Position numbers and translations under genes: made by a program
In this document: piece by piece, positions 55,075-64,000 of the stretch
Layout: each line of letters begins with the position of its first letter
How positions within the stretch are numbered: the first letter of the stretch is position 1
The notes under the pieces: model-generated
Told to the model about the DNA's origin: nothing
Database searches by the model: none
What the model saw: the letters and a program-made list of their open reading frames with translations, nothing else
Origin: Pachyseris speciosa
Lineage: Eukaryota; Cnidaria; Anthozoa; Scleractinia; Pachyseridae
Length of the DNA stretch: 64,000 nucleotides
Direction of reading: 5' to 3'
Assembly (NCBI GenBank): GCA_016490735.1
Contig: JAEMWC010000081.1
Coordinates: 427,501 to 491,500 of the forward strand

Positions 55075-56600
55075 ATGTTTAATCTGGGCCAAGCATGCCT
55101 TTTCACAAGGTGACCATTCTATGTCTTCGGAAATAAGAGACCACGAAAGTGCCCTTTCGTCCCTCCTATTACGGGAGGCGGAGGGTGCAAGAATTCGCTC
55201 ACGTGCCAAATGGATCGAGGAAGGTGAGAAACCAACTCGATATTTCTTTCGGCTCGAGCAAAAGCGAGCTGAGAAGAATTCGTTTGTCTCCTTGATTCAA
55301 ATGGTGTGGAGAAAACGTCACAGTCTGATGTTGAGTCTATTCTTGTGGACTTTTACAAAAATCTTTTCACCAAAGTTGACCTTGACGCACAGATTCAAGC
55401 TGAAATAATTGACAACCTTGAATTTTCATTAATGGACCTTGAACGCGAAAGCTGTGAGAGTGAAATAATGAAAGATGAGCTTTTTTCTGCCCTGAAAGGC
55501 CTTCAGACTGGTAAATCGCCTGGGTCTGATGGTCTTCCACCTGAATTTTATCTGTCTTTCTGGGATGATTTGGGCGACATTCTCGTTTTAGTTCTTGACG
55601 AAAATTATCGTTTGGGGTCCTAACTGACAGCCAGCGTGAGGGCCTCTTGCGCTTGCTGTACAAAAAGGATGATAGGCGATTGCCGAAAAATTGGCGTCCA
55701 ATATCTCTCCTAAACACAGATTATAAACTGGCATCCAAGGTAATCACAGAGCGTTTAAAACCGGTGATGAGTTCTATTGTTCATCACAATCAAACGTGCA
55801 GCGTAGTGGGAAGATCGATTTATTCTACATGTAACTTACAGTTAATCTGTGATACACTCGATATGATTGAGAAAACTGATGAAACTGGCATTCTTGTTAC
55901 GCTAGACCAGGAAATAGCTTTTGATCGCATTGACCATGGTTTTCTCATGTGCACTCTTTCTAAATTTGGTGTTGGTCCTTCCTTTTGTCGCTGGGTGCGC
56001 CTCTTTTATAATGATGTCTTTTCATGTATTATCTGTAATGGCAATCTCACTAAGGCCATTTTCCTTGAGAGGGGAGTGAGGCAGGGTTGTCCCCTGTCTC
56101 CCCTTCTTTATGTCTTGGTATCAGAGGTTTTGTCAACTCAAATTAGGAAATGTAAGTAAATCAAGGGCTTCTGGCTTCCCGGAGCTGGGGTCTTCAATTT
56201 AAAATCTCCCAGTACGCCGATGATGCCACTAAATTTGTTAAAAGCGAGCTTTCTCTCTGTCATCTTTTGTGTGTTGTGCAAAGGTATGAACTAGGCTCAG
56301 GCGCCAAGCTCAACTCCTCCAAGTCAGAGGCTATGTGGCTTGGGCGGTAGAGAACGAATGGCGCCTCTCCCTTCCGCTTAAATTGGGAATAGAAAATGAA
56401 AATTTTAGGGGTCTATTTTTCAAATGGCCTAGTATCTGTCGAGTCGATAACTGGAAATCGAAGCTTGACAAACTAGAAACCGTTCTTAATTTATGGAAAC
56501 AGAGAGAGCTGTCTTTTTCAGGCCGTGCAATGATTGTTAATGTACTTGGTGCTAGCCGGTTTTGGCACGTTTATCGCGTGCCGTTTGTTTCAGAATTATT
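55075..56600 (+). pseudogene. LINE 2 ORF2, RT half
   Basis: LIWAKHAFSQGDHSMSSEIR, AKWIEEGEKPTRYFFRLEQK, GKSPGSDGLPPEFYLSFWDD, LPKNWRPISLLNTDYKLASK, VTLDQEIAFDRIDHGFL and RGVRQGCPLSPLLYVLVSE, then in another frame QYADDATKFVKS (active site) and FSNGLVSVDNWKSKLDKL. It ends near 56600, before the C-terminal finger, where the 39-bp minisatellite starts. It aligns motif by motif with the LINE A RT half. Confidence 0.75.
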
Positions 56601-56689
56601 TATCGACGTGATGTTATATCCTGTATATTCTATGTATTATATTTAGCCTTGGTATTATTTGTTTGTTATCTATGAGATTGGTACATTTA

Positions 56690-58090
56690 CTATTTTGATT
56701 TCAATTTACTGCCGTGATGTAACGTTTTTTGCCTTGATACCAATTTACTACCGAAACATGACTTTTTCTGCCTTGAGATCAAAGGCTAACGGCATTTCCT
56801 ACCTTGAAATCAACTTCTGCCGTGATGCGATTTTTCTACCTTGATATCAATTTGCTGCAGTGATGAGAGTTTTTCTACCTTGACATCACCTTCTGCCGTG
56901 ATGCAACCTTTTCTACCTTCATATCATTTTACTGCAGTGATGCAGCGTTTACTACCTTGATACATTTCACTGCCGTGATGTAAACTTTTCTACCGTGATA
57001 CATTTCACTGCTGTGATGCAAACTTTTCTACCTTGATATCATTTCACTGCTGTGATGCAGCATTTTCTACCTTGATATCATTTTACTGCCATGATGACTT
57101 TTTCTACCTTGATACTTGATGCAACATTTTCTACCTTGATATCATTTAACTGCCGTGATGCAACATTTTCTACCATATCATTTTACTGCCGTGACGCGAC
57201 TTTTTCTACCTAGATATCACTTTACTGCTGTGATGAGAGTTTTTCTACCGTGATACATTTCACTGCCATGATGCAAACTTTTCTACCTTGATATCAACTT
57301 CTGCTTTGATGTAACATTTTCTACCTTGATATGATATCGTGATGGATTTCTACCTTGATATCAATTTGCTGCCGTGATGAGAGTTTTTCTACCTTGATAT
57401 CATTTTACTGCTGTGATGTAACATTTTCTACCTTGATATCATTTTACTGCTGTGATGCAACATTTTCTACCTTGATATCATTTTACTGCCGTGATGTAAC
57501 ATTTTCTACCTTGATATCATTTTACTGCCGTGATGTAACATTTTCTACCTTGATATCATTTTACTGCTGTGATGCAACATTTTCTACCTTGATATCATTT
57601 TACTGCCGTGATGTAACATTTTCTACCTTGATATCATTTTACTGCCGTGATGCAACATTTTCTACCTTGATATCATTTTACTGCCGTGATGTAACATTTT
57701 CTACCTTGATATCATTTTACTGCCGTGATGCAACATTTTCTACCTTGATATCATTTTACTGCCGTGATGCAACATTTTCTACCTTAATATCATTTTACTG
57801 CCGTGATGCAACATTTTCTTAACCTTGATATCAATTTACTACCGTGATGGATTTCTACCTTGATATCAATTTGCTGCCGTGATGAGAGTTTTTCTACCTT
57901 GAAATCAACTTCTGCCATGATGCGATTTTTCTACCTTGATATCAATTTGCTGCCGTGATGAGAGTTTTTCTATCTTGATATCAACTTCTGCCGTAATGTG
58001 ACTTTTTCTACCTTGATATCTATTTGCTGCTGTGATGAGAGTGTTTCTACCTTGATATCATTTTACTACCATGATTTGGCTTTTTTCTCC
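56690..58090 (+). repeat. 39-bp minisatellite (about 35 units)
   Basis: Unit TTTTCTACCTTGATATCATT followed by TTACTGCCGTGATGTAACA. Perfect 39-bp spacing holds in 57380-57800; flanking units are shorter and diverged. Because 39 is a multiple of three and the unit has no stop in one frame, a 155-codon ORF (57355-57822) of FYCRDVTFSTLIS repeats appears. I regard this as a repeat effect, not a gene. Confidence 0.92.
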
Positions 58091-58138
58091 CTTGCTATCA
58101 ATTTACCACTAAATTAATGCGGTAATGTTTTTAACAGT

Positions 58139-58480
58139 GCGTCGGCGAACAAGCAAACGTTTTGCTACTCGGGGCAAATGCTCAGGTTGAAATCATACTA
58201 TGGCCAAGAATCTAGAGTGGTATAGCTTTATTTGTTTACAAACCCCTCTCGAATGAATGTTTTTCTTAGTATGAATTCAACGTTGGCGGTGAATGATAAC
58301 AGATAATATTCAGATGTCATCGTTTGTTATGCGCCCACTAAATTTTGACCTCTCCTGGCTCGCCGCATTTCCTGTCACGTACAACAGCGCGTCGGTGAAC
58401 AAGCAAACGTTTTGCTACCCGGGGCAAGTGCTCAGGTTGAAATTATACTATGGCCGAGAATCTAGAATGGTATATTTTTC
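58139..58480 (+). repeat. 250-bp-spaced direct duplication over integrase start
   Basis: GCGTCGGCGAACAAGCAAAC at 58139 and GCGTCGGTGAACAAGCAAAC at 58389 head two copies of about 90 bp. Both include the ATGGCC(A/G)AGAATCTAGA start. Only the second leads into the integrase frame. Confidence 0.88.
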
Positions 58481-59543
58481 TTGATTCAGTTGAAGGTTTG
58501 TGTCGTGAAGTAGAACATAGAATACACTCGTCGGATGCGAACACTCTACAAGAGTTTTTATCCAGGCTCCAGGCTAAAAGAACAGTTTGCGAAAGGATCA
58601 TCAGAGTTTCTCTTGCCCTCGCAGTGGATGCCTCTGTTTCGGAAGATGTACAGGGAAACGTCAAACGGTTAAGCAATTCAATACAATATCTGATTGATGA
58701 TGTTGAGCGCCAGTTGCATTCAGTTGACTCTACTGCTTACAGCTCTTCCACATTATCTGAAACTCTTGTTCATCGCAGTGGTTGTGTGGGGAGGCCTAAA
58801 CTTGTCCTTAACCTGACTCAGATAGACTATCTTCGCAGCTGGCAGTTTATACGGACAAGGATAACCCACACCCTATGCATTTCACGAACAACGCTATGGA
58901 GGCGACTGAAAGAAGTCAATTTCAATTTCCAAGAAAGCCGATTTACAATAATTTCTGACTTTGATCTCGAGCAACAAGTGGCATAAAGGCCGGATTCGAA
59001 AATTGTGGGGAGAGAATGGTTATTGGCATCCTTTGTTCTAGGGGTGTACATGTTCCACAACATCGCGTAAGAGATATCATTCGTCGTATTGACCCTATAA
59101 ACAGTGCCCTTCGTTGGCGGGCTATGCATCCCAGATACCAATACGATGTTCCGGGACCCAACGCCCTCTGGCACATAGATGGATCACACAAAATTATTTG
59201 GTGGGGGTTTGTGGTTCATGGCGGCATTGACGCCTTCTCCAGACTTGTGGTATTTTTGAAATGTGCAACGAATAACCGTGCAGAAACAGTGATGTCTAGC
59301 TTCATCGGGGGTACTAGAAAATATGGGATTCCTTCGCGTGTTCGCTCCGACCACGGTGGGGAAAACATCGAAGTTGGCAACTTTATGGAGTCAGTCAGGG
59401 GAAGAAATCGTGGTTCCCATATACAGGGTTCATCCGTACATAATCAGCAAATAGAAAGGCTACACAGAGACACTACACGGTGTTGTCTCTCTAGCTTTTA
59501 TTTGACCTTCTGGAATGTAGTGTCCAGCAGAAGGCTGGTGTAA
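58450..59543 (+). pseudogene. rve-type integrase (transposon protein), frameshifted
   Basis: ATG 58450 opens MAENLEWYIFLDSVEGLCRE. The frame continues through GRPKLVLNLTQIDYLRS and an HTH (HTLCISRTTLWRRLKEVNFN) to a stop at 58984. A one-base shift near 58978 restores GIKAGFENCGERMVIGILC and the catalytic core: ALWHIDGSHKI (D), IPSRVRSDHGGENIEV (D) and SVHNQQIERLHRDT (E), a DD34E spacing. The C-terminus departs from the family pattern after FYLTFWNV. Only one frameshift interrupts the core. It belongs to the same broad integrase group as the gene at 2.2-7.4 kb, but is a different subfamily. Confidence 0.7.
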
Positions 59544-59753
59544 CGACGGCATGATGGGACGGTTACTCAAAGACGAGAGCGCCAAACCTAGCACGCGACC
59601 TACATTTTGAGCAAGAGTGTTATCTCCTTGTAGAGAGTGCGCAATGCTAGAAGCACTTGAACTCGTCGAAGGGGCCTGAGAGTCAGAAGGCCGGTAGCTC
59701 TGTATGAGAGTCACAAGCTGTTGCAGTAAATCCGGATTGTTAATATTACTCAT
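59460..59753 (-). CDS. Hypothetical minus-strand ORF, Ser-rich
   Basis: MSNINNPDLLQQLVTLIQSY followed by a Ser-rich stretch and LGLALSSLSNRPIMPSL. The first 70 codons look coding; the last 25 are antisense to the integrase. It may be a first exon of another element. Unrecognised. Confidence 0.25.
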   Translation of the reverse strand: MSNINNPDLLQQLVTLIQSYRPSDSQAPSTSSSASSIAHSLQGDNTLAQNVGRVLGLALSSLSNRPIMPSLHQPSAGHYIPEGQIKARETTPCSVSV

Positions 59754-60069
59754 TTGGAGACTGCCTAACTGTAGAAAGAGATTCGCCTGACTTTGGAGTT
59801 ATAGCGTGTCTAGCCAATATCCCGGTACAACTGAAGGCACTAACTGGAGTACCGTTTGCTGATATTTATAACAAGACAATTTAATAATATACTGGCCCTA
59901 CTGACGTGGGAGCATAGAATGTCAAAGGTATCATTTAATGTTTCGGCGGAAAACACTAGATACAGGTGTTAAAGGCTACTCAAAGGGCGGACGCCTTTAA
60001 CACTTACTGTTTGTCAGAAAGCCGACATGAAGACGATAACGAAGTTTTTCAATGTCTGTTTTTATCATA

Positions 60070-60525
60070 ACACAATAACTAGCAAGCAGCTCACAGAAAC
60101 AGATCTTGTCAACTTTGTTTGTTATACAACCGATTGCGTTTGATCACATGCAGTACAGATCACGACTTAATTAGAAATTGTAATAAGACTGTAAAAGGGA
60201 CCAACGTTTGTACAAATTAGCGTTGAAAAGCAAAAACCACCCACCACAATCATTACAGATCAGTATCTTTGCCTTTTCCCACGGAACTGAGTTTTGTACT
60301 TAGTAGGGTGTGAACAGCAAGAAAACAACCCACTCAGGAACCACAGTGCACAGGATAGAATGTAAATCCTGCATCACCATGCAATGATAAAGTTTGGGGC
60401 TCAAGATTTAACGTTAAATCGTGAGCACAAAACTTTGAAAACGTTATTCTTACGTAGATCTGCTGACGTATTGGTAGATTTAGAATGAACTAAAGAAGAA
60501 AGCTTTGGTGAATACTTTAGAATAA
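60070..60525 (-). repeat. Repeat R, copy 2
   Basis: Contains AACAGATCTTGTCAAC, GTAGGGTGTGAACAGCAA, GCACAGGATAGAATGTAAAT and GATTTAACGTTAAATC, matching in reverse the repeat at 19840-20095. Its right part (about 60290-60525) is also repeated in the same orientation at 61245-61480. Confidence 0.6.
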
Positions 60526-61244
60526 CGTTTTTTATTCCAACTGCAAAACTTTGATAAAAAAATTTCAAAAATGAAAACAAAAATATTTAAAACATGAAAA
60601 AATACCGAAAATTGTCAAACATTGACAAACAAAGGGTTATATTCTTCTCTTGACCTTCTTGTTAACGCAGGGCGCGAAAGAACAAACAACATTCAAGTTG
60701 ACATCCTTATAGAATGCACTGGCTACTGTACTGTAAGATCCCTTCACACTTATCAAAGATTACTAACAACATTTAAAAAAAAGTTAAAGGGAAATTGTGT
60801 CCGATTTCTTGCAAGGAACAACAAACGGTCCGTAGGTGATGGCAGGGATAATTGTTGATGACATTCCAAGACTTAAAACAATCAGTAAATGCCATCGAAA
60901 AGGAGGGAACTGGACCGTTTATTTTTCAAGTAGTATGGTTATTTTTTACGTTAACGAGTATAGTTTGCACTAAAGTAGGGGTTATGTGTTAAAATGTGAT
61001 GGTTTTAGTAGGAAAAGGCGTTATGTGCCTCATTCCTATTGCAAGTTATTTTAGTGTTCATTGGGTCCGCTTTTCCCTTCCAAGAATCTAAGCTGCACCC
61101 AGCTTTCATCAACAGTGGGAGTATGAGATATCCTGTGCCAAACAAAGGAGACAGTTGGAGGCAAAGGAAAGCTAAATGTTCTTATCGCTACAATAGCGCT
61201 CATGTGTTATCAAGAGATACGTTATTGATCTGTATTCTTGATGT
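60526..61244. other. Spacer between repeat R copies
   Basis: No gene recognised. A 78-codon frame at 60622 has no motif. Confidence 0.35.
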
Positions 61245-61480
61245 CTTTGCCTTTCCAAAGGAACTAGTTTTGTATTAACAGGAAAAAAAAAACAACCCAC
61301 TAACGACAGTGCGCAGATCCAGCACTACAACATGTGCAATGTGAAAGTTTGGGACTCACGATTTGACGTTAAATCGTGCACGAGCGCCAAACATTTTCTT
61401 CTTACGTAGCTCTGCTGACGTATTGGTAGATTTCGAATGAACTATAGAAGTAAGCTTTGGCGAATGCTTTAGAATGTTAT
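61245..61480 (-). repeat. Repeat R, copy 3 (partial)
   Basis: Shares CTTACGTAG(A/C)TCTGCTGACG, TATTGGTAGATTT and GACGTTAAATCGTG with copy 2. It ends directly at the Penelope GIY-YIG frame. Confidence 0.6.
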
Positions 61481-61484
61481 CTAT

Positions 61485-61763
61485 TGTATAACCTGCACAT
61501 TATGCAAAAAGTTATACATCGGCGAAACAGGAAGACGACTAGGAGAACATCTTTGTGATGTTGAGAAAGATGACAAAGACGCATCCAAACCTGTCGCTCG
61601 GCATTTTAATCTCCCTAACCATTCCAAACAACACATGTCGATCTCCGGCCTTTCCCTACATCAAGGTACCACGGAAAGCCATAAAAATCTCGAGCAAAAA
61701 CTGATCTTTCTAATTGGCACTCTTAATCCCCACGGTATCAACGAGCGTTTTTCATTCCATTAA
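61485..61763 (+). CDS. Penelope GIY-YIG endonuclease end (92 codons)
   Basis: Frame opens CITCTLCKKLYIGETGRR, with the zinc-binding cysteines and the YIG motif. It continues VARHFNLPNHSKQHMSI, KNLEQKLIFLIGTLNPHGIN (Glu and Asn of the GIY-YIG fold) to TAA 61761-61763, uninterrupted. This is the C-terminal domain of a Penelope-like element; everything upstream is lost (repeat R lies there). The Penelope RT fragment at 23850 is a separate copy. Confidence 0.75.
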   Translation, partial: CITCTLCKKLYIGETGRRLGEHLCDVEKDDKDASKPVARHFNLPNHSKQHMSISGLSLHQGTTESHKNLEQKLIFLIGTLNPHGINERFSFH

Positions 61764-61857
61764 TTTATTCCTGTTTTTCACGTTACCACGTTACCACCAA
61801 TAGCGTAGCTCCATTTTCTGCATATAAACCATACACAACCCACAATTCTTCGATTTG

Positions 61858-61890
61858 CTGCGATGAAGGGCTAACGCTCGAAACGTCAGC
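61858..61890 (+). ncRNA. Hammerhead-like motif after the Penelope ORF
   Basis: GATGAAGGGCTAACGCTCGA followed by AACGTCAGC gives stem II GGGC/GCTC, then GAAA and a loopless AC/GT stem III with cleavage context GTC. The flank GATTTG pairs with CAAATC downstream. The catalytic CTGATGA reads CTGCGATGA, so the core is probably degenerate. Penelope elements are known to carry such type I hammerheads about here. Confidence 0.5.
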
Positions 61891-61924
61891 TAATCAAATC
61901 CCTGTACGGTGGTCAAATTACATT

Positions 61925-61959
<35 letters not shown>

Positions 61960-62222
61960 CTCCCCTCAAACCAGTCTGTCAAATCCTGTTTCAACAATTT
62001 CCACAGGCGAAGATGCCCACTTACATATATCTCATAACAAACAGGGTAAAAACAAGCAGTATGATAGTCTGTCTGAAGCTGACAAGGAAAAAGGAAGCTG
62101 TTATCAACAAGCTAAGTATCCTGGCAAGTATTGATTGACTATCAATCAATATCAGTAAATGAAAAGACTCAAGTCTCAACCAACATATCCAAATAATTCA
62201 TCTTTTTTTTTGTCATGCACAG

Positions 62223-62420
62223 AAAGAAGATGGAAAACGTCCTGACCACACCATTAAATTAAAGATTAGTGGTGATGGGGCAAGAATGACAAAGCTTACC
62301 AACTATATCATTCTAAGCTTTTGCATCCTGAATGGGTCAGAGGATGTTCTATCTGCCAGAGATGACTTCATGACAAACTCATTAATGATAGTAACACTGC
62401 AGTGTAATAACAAAAGCTAG
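62223..62420 (+). pseudogene. Exon fragment of an unassigned transposon protein
   Basis: After an acceptor-like TGCACAG the frame reads KEDGKRPDHTIKLKISGDGA, RMTKLTNYIILSFCILNGSE to TAG 62418-62420. KISGDGARMT resembles the first strand and Asp of RNase-H-like transposases. Truncated. Confidence 0.35.
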
Positions 62421-63650
62421 GCTTTTTAATGTTTCTCCTCCGAAACAAGTTACTATGTTTGATTTCTTTCAGCTACAAACTAAATTAGTTTTGCTGATGC
62501 ATAGAACGAAATCAATGAAGTAATTGCTGATGGAGAGGTAGAGATACTGTCTGGACAAAAAGTACCAGTGGAAGTGTTTTTGGGTGCGTACGAGCTGGGG
62601 GGGGGGGGGCTGTAGCACCCCCAGCTGCAGGAAATTATGTAATTTTTCGGGCAAAATGCTCTTGATTTGGGAAACGACACTTCGGTGAAAACATTAAAAA
62701 TTAATGCTGTTGGCATGATTTCCAAAAGTCGTAAATAAAGTTTCTAGTTAGTTACTTTTCAGGTGATTAGATGCCCGAAAGTGGTTTCTTCAGAGATGTG
62801 GTAATTTGAATAATATCGTGTAAAATGTAAAGTGTATCATTTCGCTGGCATCTGCTGCAGTTTGCACCTAATTTTCGCACCAATTCCACGGAGAGCAGGA
62901 GAACGTTTTGACACAATTCCATTAAGTAATTTGTTTTGCTACTCCAGGCAGACCAATGCCTGTTCAATCGATTCAAGAAAAATTATGTGTAAAAATCAAT
63001 AAAGACAGTGGCAGAAGTCACTGACGTATTGCATGAAAACAGCCTTGATGAAATGACACCAGAGTTCTTGAAGGTCGCGTCCATTTAGGCCGTTATTCCC
63101 GCAACATCATGCTCGGTGGAATGTTCGCTCAGTGGACTCTGGTTGTTGAAGACTTACCTTCGTAACACCATGGGGCAGCATAGACTCAATAGCCTCGCTA
63201 TCATCTGTATTGAGCACGCCAACAGTATGGACAAGATGATTGACATTTTCGGACAACGCCATGGAAGAAAGACCTTTTTCTTTTACTACATTTTAGATTA
63301 CATTGAATTGAGACTGTTGCTAGAATTAAGTATGCAAGCTTTCAATTTAACTATTCTTCAAATTATAGCAGATTCATTACATGCGAAAATGATGAACATC
63401 TGCGTTTGCATCCCAATTTCAAACCTCACGCTTTTGGGTGTTGCATAACTTTTTCGGGCAATAAAGTCACTGCCTCCCCCCCCCCCCCCCCCCCCCCCAA
63501 GTCCGAAGGTGCCCGTACGCCCATGCATGGGAACATAATATTACTACAAAGCACCACCCATCACACAGTGTAACATTACACTGTGTTCATTAACTGTAGA
63601 TTGTTATGTTGACAAGCCTTTGTTTTCTTATTTTAGATGGGATATGTCCA
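62421..63650. other. Non-coding with homopolymer runs
   Basis: Poly(G) at 62597-62609 and poly(C)23 at 63476-63498. No gene seen; a 110-codon frame at 63116 has no motif. Confidence 0.4.
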
Positions 63651-63672
63651 AACCTGACACACTACCACAGCG

Positions 63673-63921
63673 ATGCCATATGCCTTACCCTGGCTCAAGT
63701 ATCACAATATGAGATCCGCTTCCAATAACAATATAACAATACCAGCTTGTAAAAGGAACTTTGGCCTTAAAACGTTGCACTCAAGCGCTTGCCGTTTGTG
63801 GAACACTCTTGATCCCAAACTTGAGTCACTCTCCCATACTAATTTTAAAAATGACTTATTTAAACTTTACTGTAGTAGGAATTCCTTTCTTGATCATTTT
63901 AAGATTTATAAAACCTTTTAG
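63673..63921 (+). pseudogene. 3' end of a CR1/L2-type LINE
   Basis: Reads LKYHNMRSASNNNITIPAC, KTLHSSACRLWNTLDPKLES and SHTNFKNDLFKLYCSRNSF to a TAG at 63919-63921: the conserved C-terminal tail of CR1/L2/Rex-type RT proteins (tyrosine/arginine block, LWNxL, FKxxL). 5' truncated. Its 3' UTR runs to the window edge. Confidence 0.6.
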
Positions 63922-64000
63922 TTTCATTAGCAGTCAATTAATCAATATTGTATTACTAGTAGTTCATTATGTAAATTTGGTTGGTAGATTATATAGGTAG

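Larger units (their letters stand above)
43924..56640 (+). mobile_element. LINE 2, Tx1-like, same family as LINE A, interrupted
   Basis: Unit 43924-44162, ORF1 44179-45729, ORF2 45745-46643 and, after 8.4 kb of nested insertions, 55075-56640. The nested block contains element X, LINE C and a Harbinger transposon. Each is bounded by its own target duplication. The coding phase after removal passes from NLERN to LGLAKCLIWAKHAF, with one or a few bases lost. Confidence 0.7.

Noticed and set aside
57355..57822. 155-codon ORF of 13-residue repeats as a protein gene
   Set aside because: It exists only because the 39-bp satellite unit is divisible by three and stop-free in one frame; no start context, splice sites or unique sequence.
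1..64000. CRISPR arrays, bacterial operons, ribosome binding sites
   Set aside because: The DNA is eukaryotic (spliced exons, AATAAA signals, LINEs); direct repeats seen are satellites or TE ends.

Overview
This is an animal nuclear DNA window, AT-rich and intron-bearing. It is built almost entirely of transposable elements in several layers of insertion. I infer an anthozoan cnidarian, most likely a stony coral or sea anemone. The reasons are the mix of CR1/L2-like and Tx1/L1-like LINEs, Penelope, pogo, Harbinger, hAT and rve-type integrase genes, a vertnin-like OTU domain, and the cnidarian style of several unplaced ORFs. No sequence search was possible. I see no clear single-copy host gene, rRNA or tRNA.

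Layout. 0-7.4 kb: a decayed RING-finger transposon ORF, then a multi-exon integrase gene (minus) split by a CR1/L2-like LINE (plus) that carries a 2A-like NPGP motif and a PHD finger. 7.4-11.3 kb: small exon candidates (one with a signal peptide), a short TIR repeat and a 3 x 220 bp tandem repeat. 11.7-16.6 kb: an OTU plus BED-finger gene fragment, then a six-exon-like CUE-domain gene copy that runs into GGCC-rich repeats. 18.4-20.1 kb: a clean three-exon gene of unknown function whose start region is tandemly duplicated. 21.4-24.7 kb: hAT and Penelope remnants. 24.8-31.3 kb: two phase-matched exons of a retroelement-like gene whose intron holds a complete pogo-like transposon with 25-bp TIRs, TA target duplication and an intact 843-aa transposase ending in a PHD finger.

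31.4-56.6 kb: two head-to-tail copies of one Tx1-like LINE, called A and 2. Each opens with the same ~250-bp unit, which carries the parts of a hammerhead ribozyme in permuted order. LINE A is interrupted by a full-length L1-like LINE (B, minus), itself holding a 1.64-kb TIR transposon and a 441-bp TTAA palindromic MITE. LINE 2 is interrupted by a 3.4-kb unknown element (X), a deletion-derivative LINE (C, minus, also with leader plus NPGP) and a Harbinger transposon. Removing the nested elements lets both LINEs read through.

56.7-64 kb: a 39-bp minisatellite, a frameshifted rve integrase with a duplicated start region, diverged repeats shared with 19.8-20.1 kb, a Penelope GIY-YIG end followed by a hammerhead-like motif, and fragments of further elements.

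The strongest lead is the hammerhead-like unit at the 5' ends of the tandem LINEs. Next are the intact pogo-PHD element and the repeated pairing of a secretory-type leader with a 2A-like motif in two unrelated LINEs.
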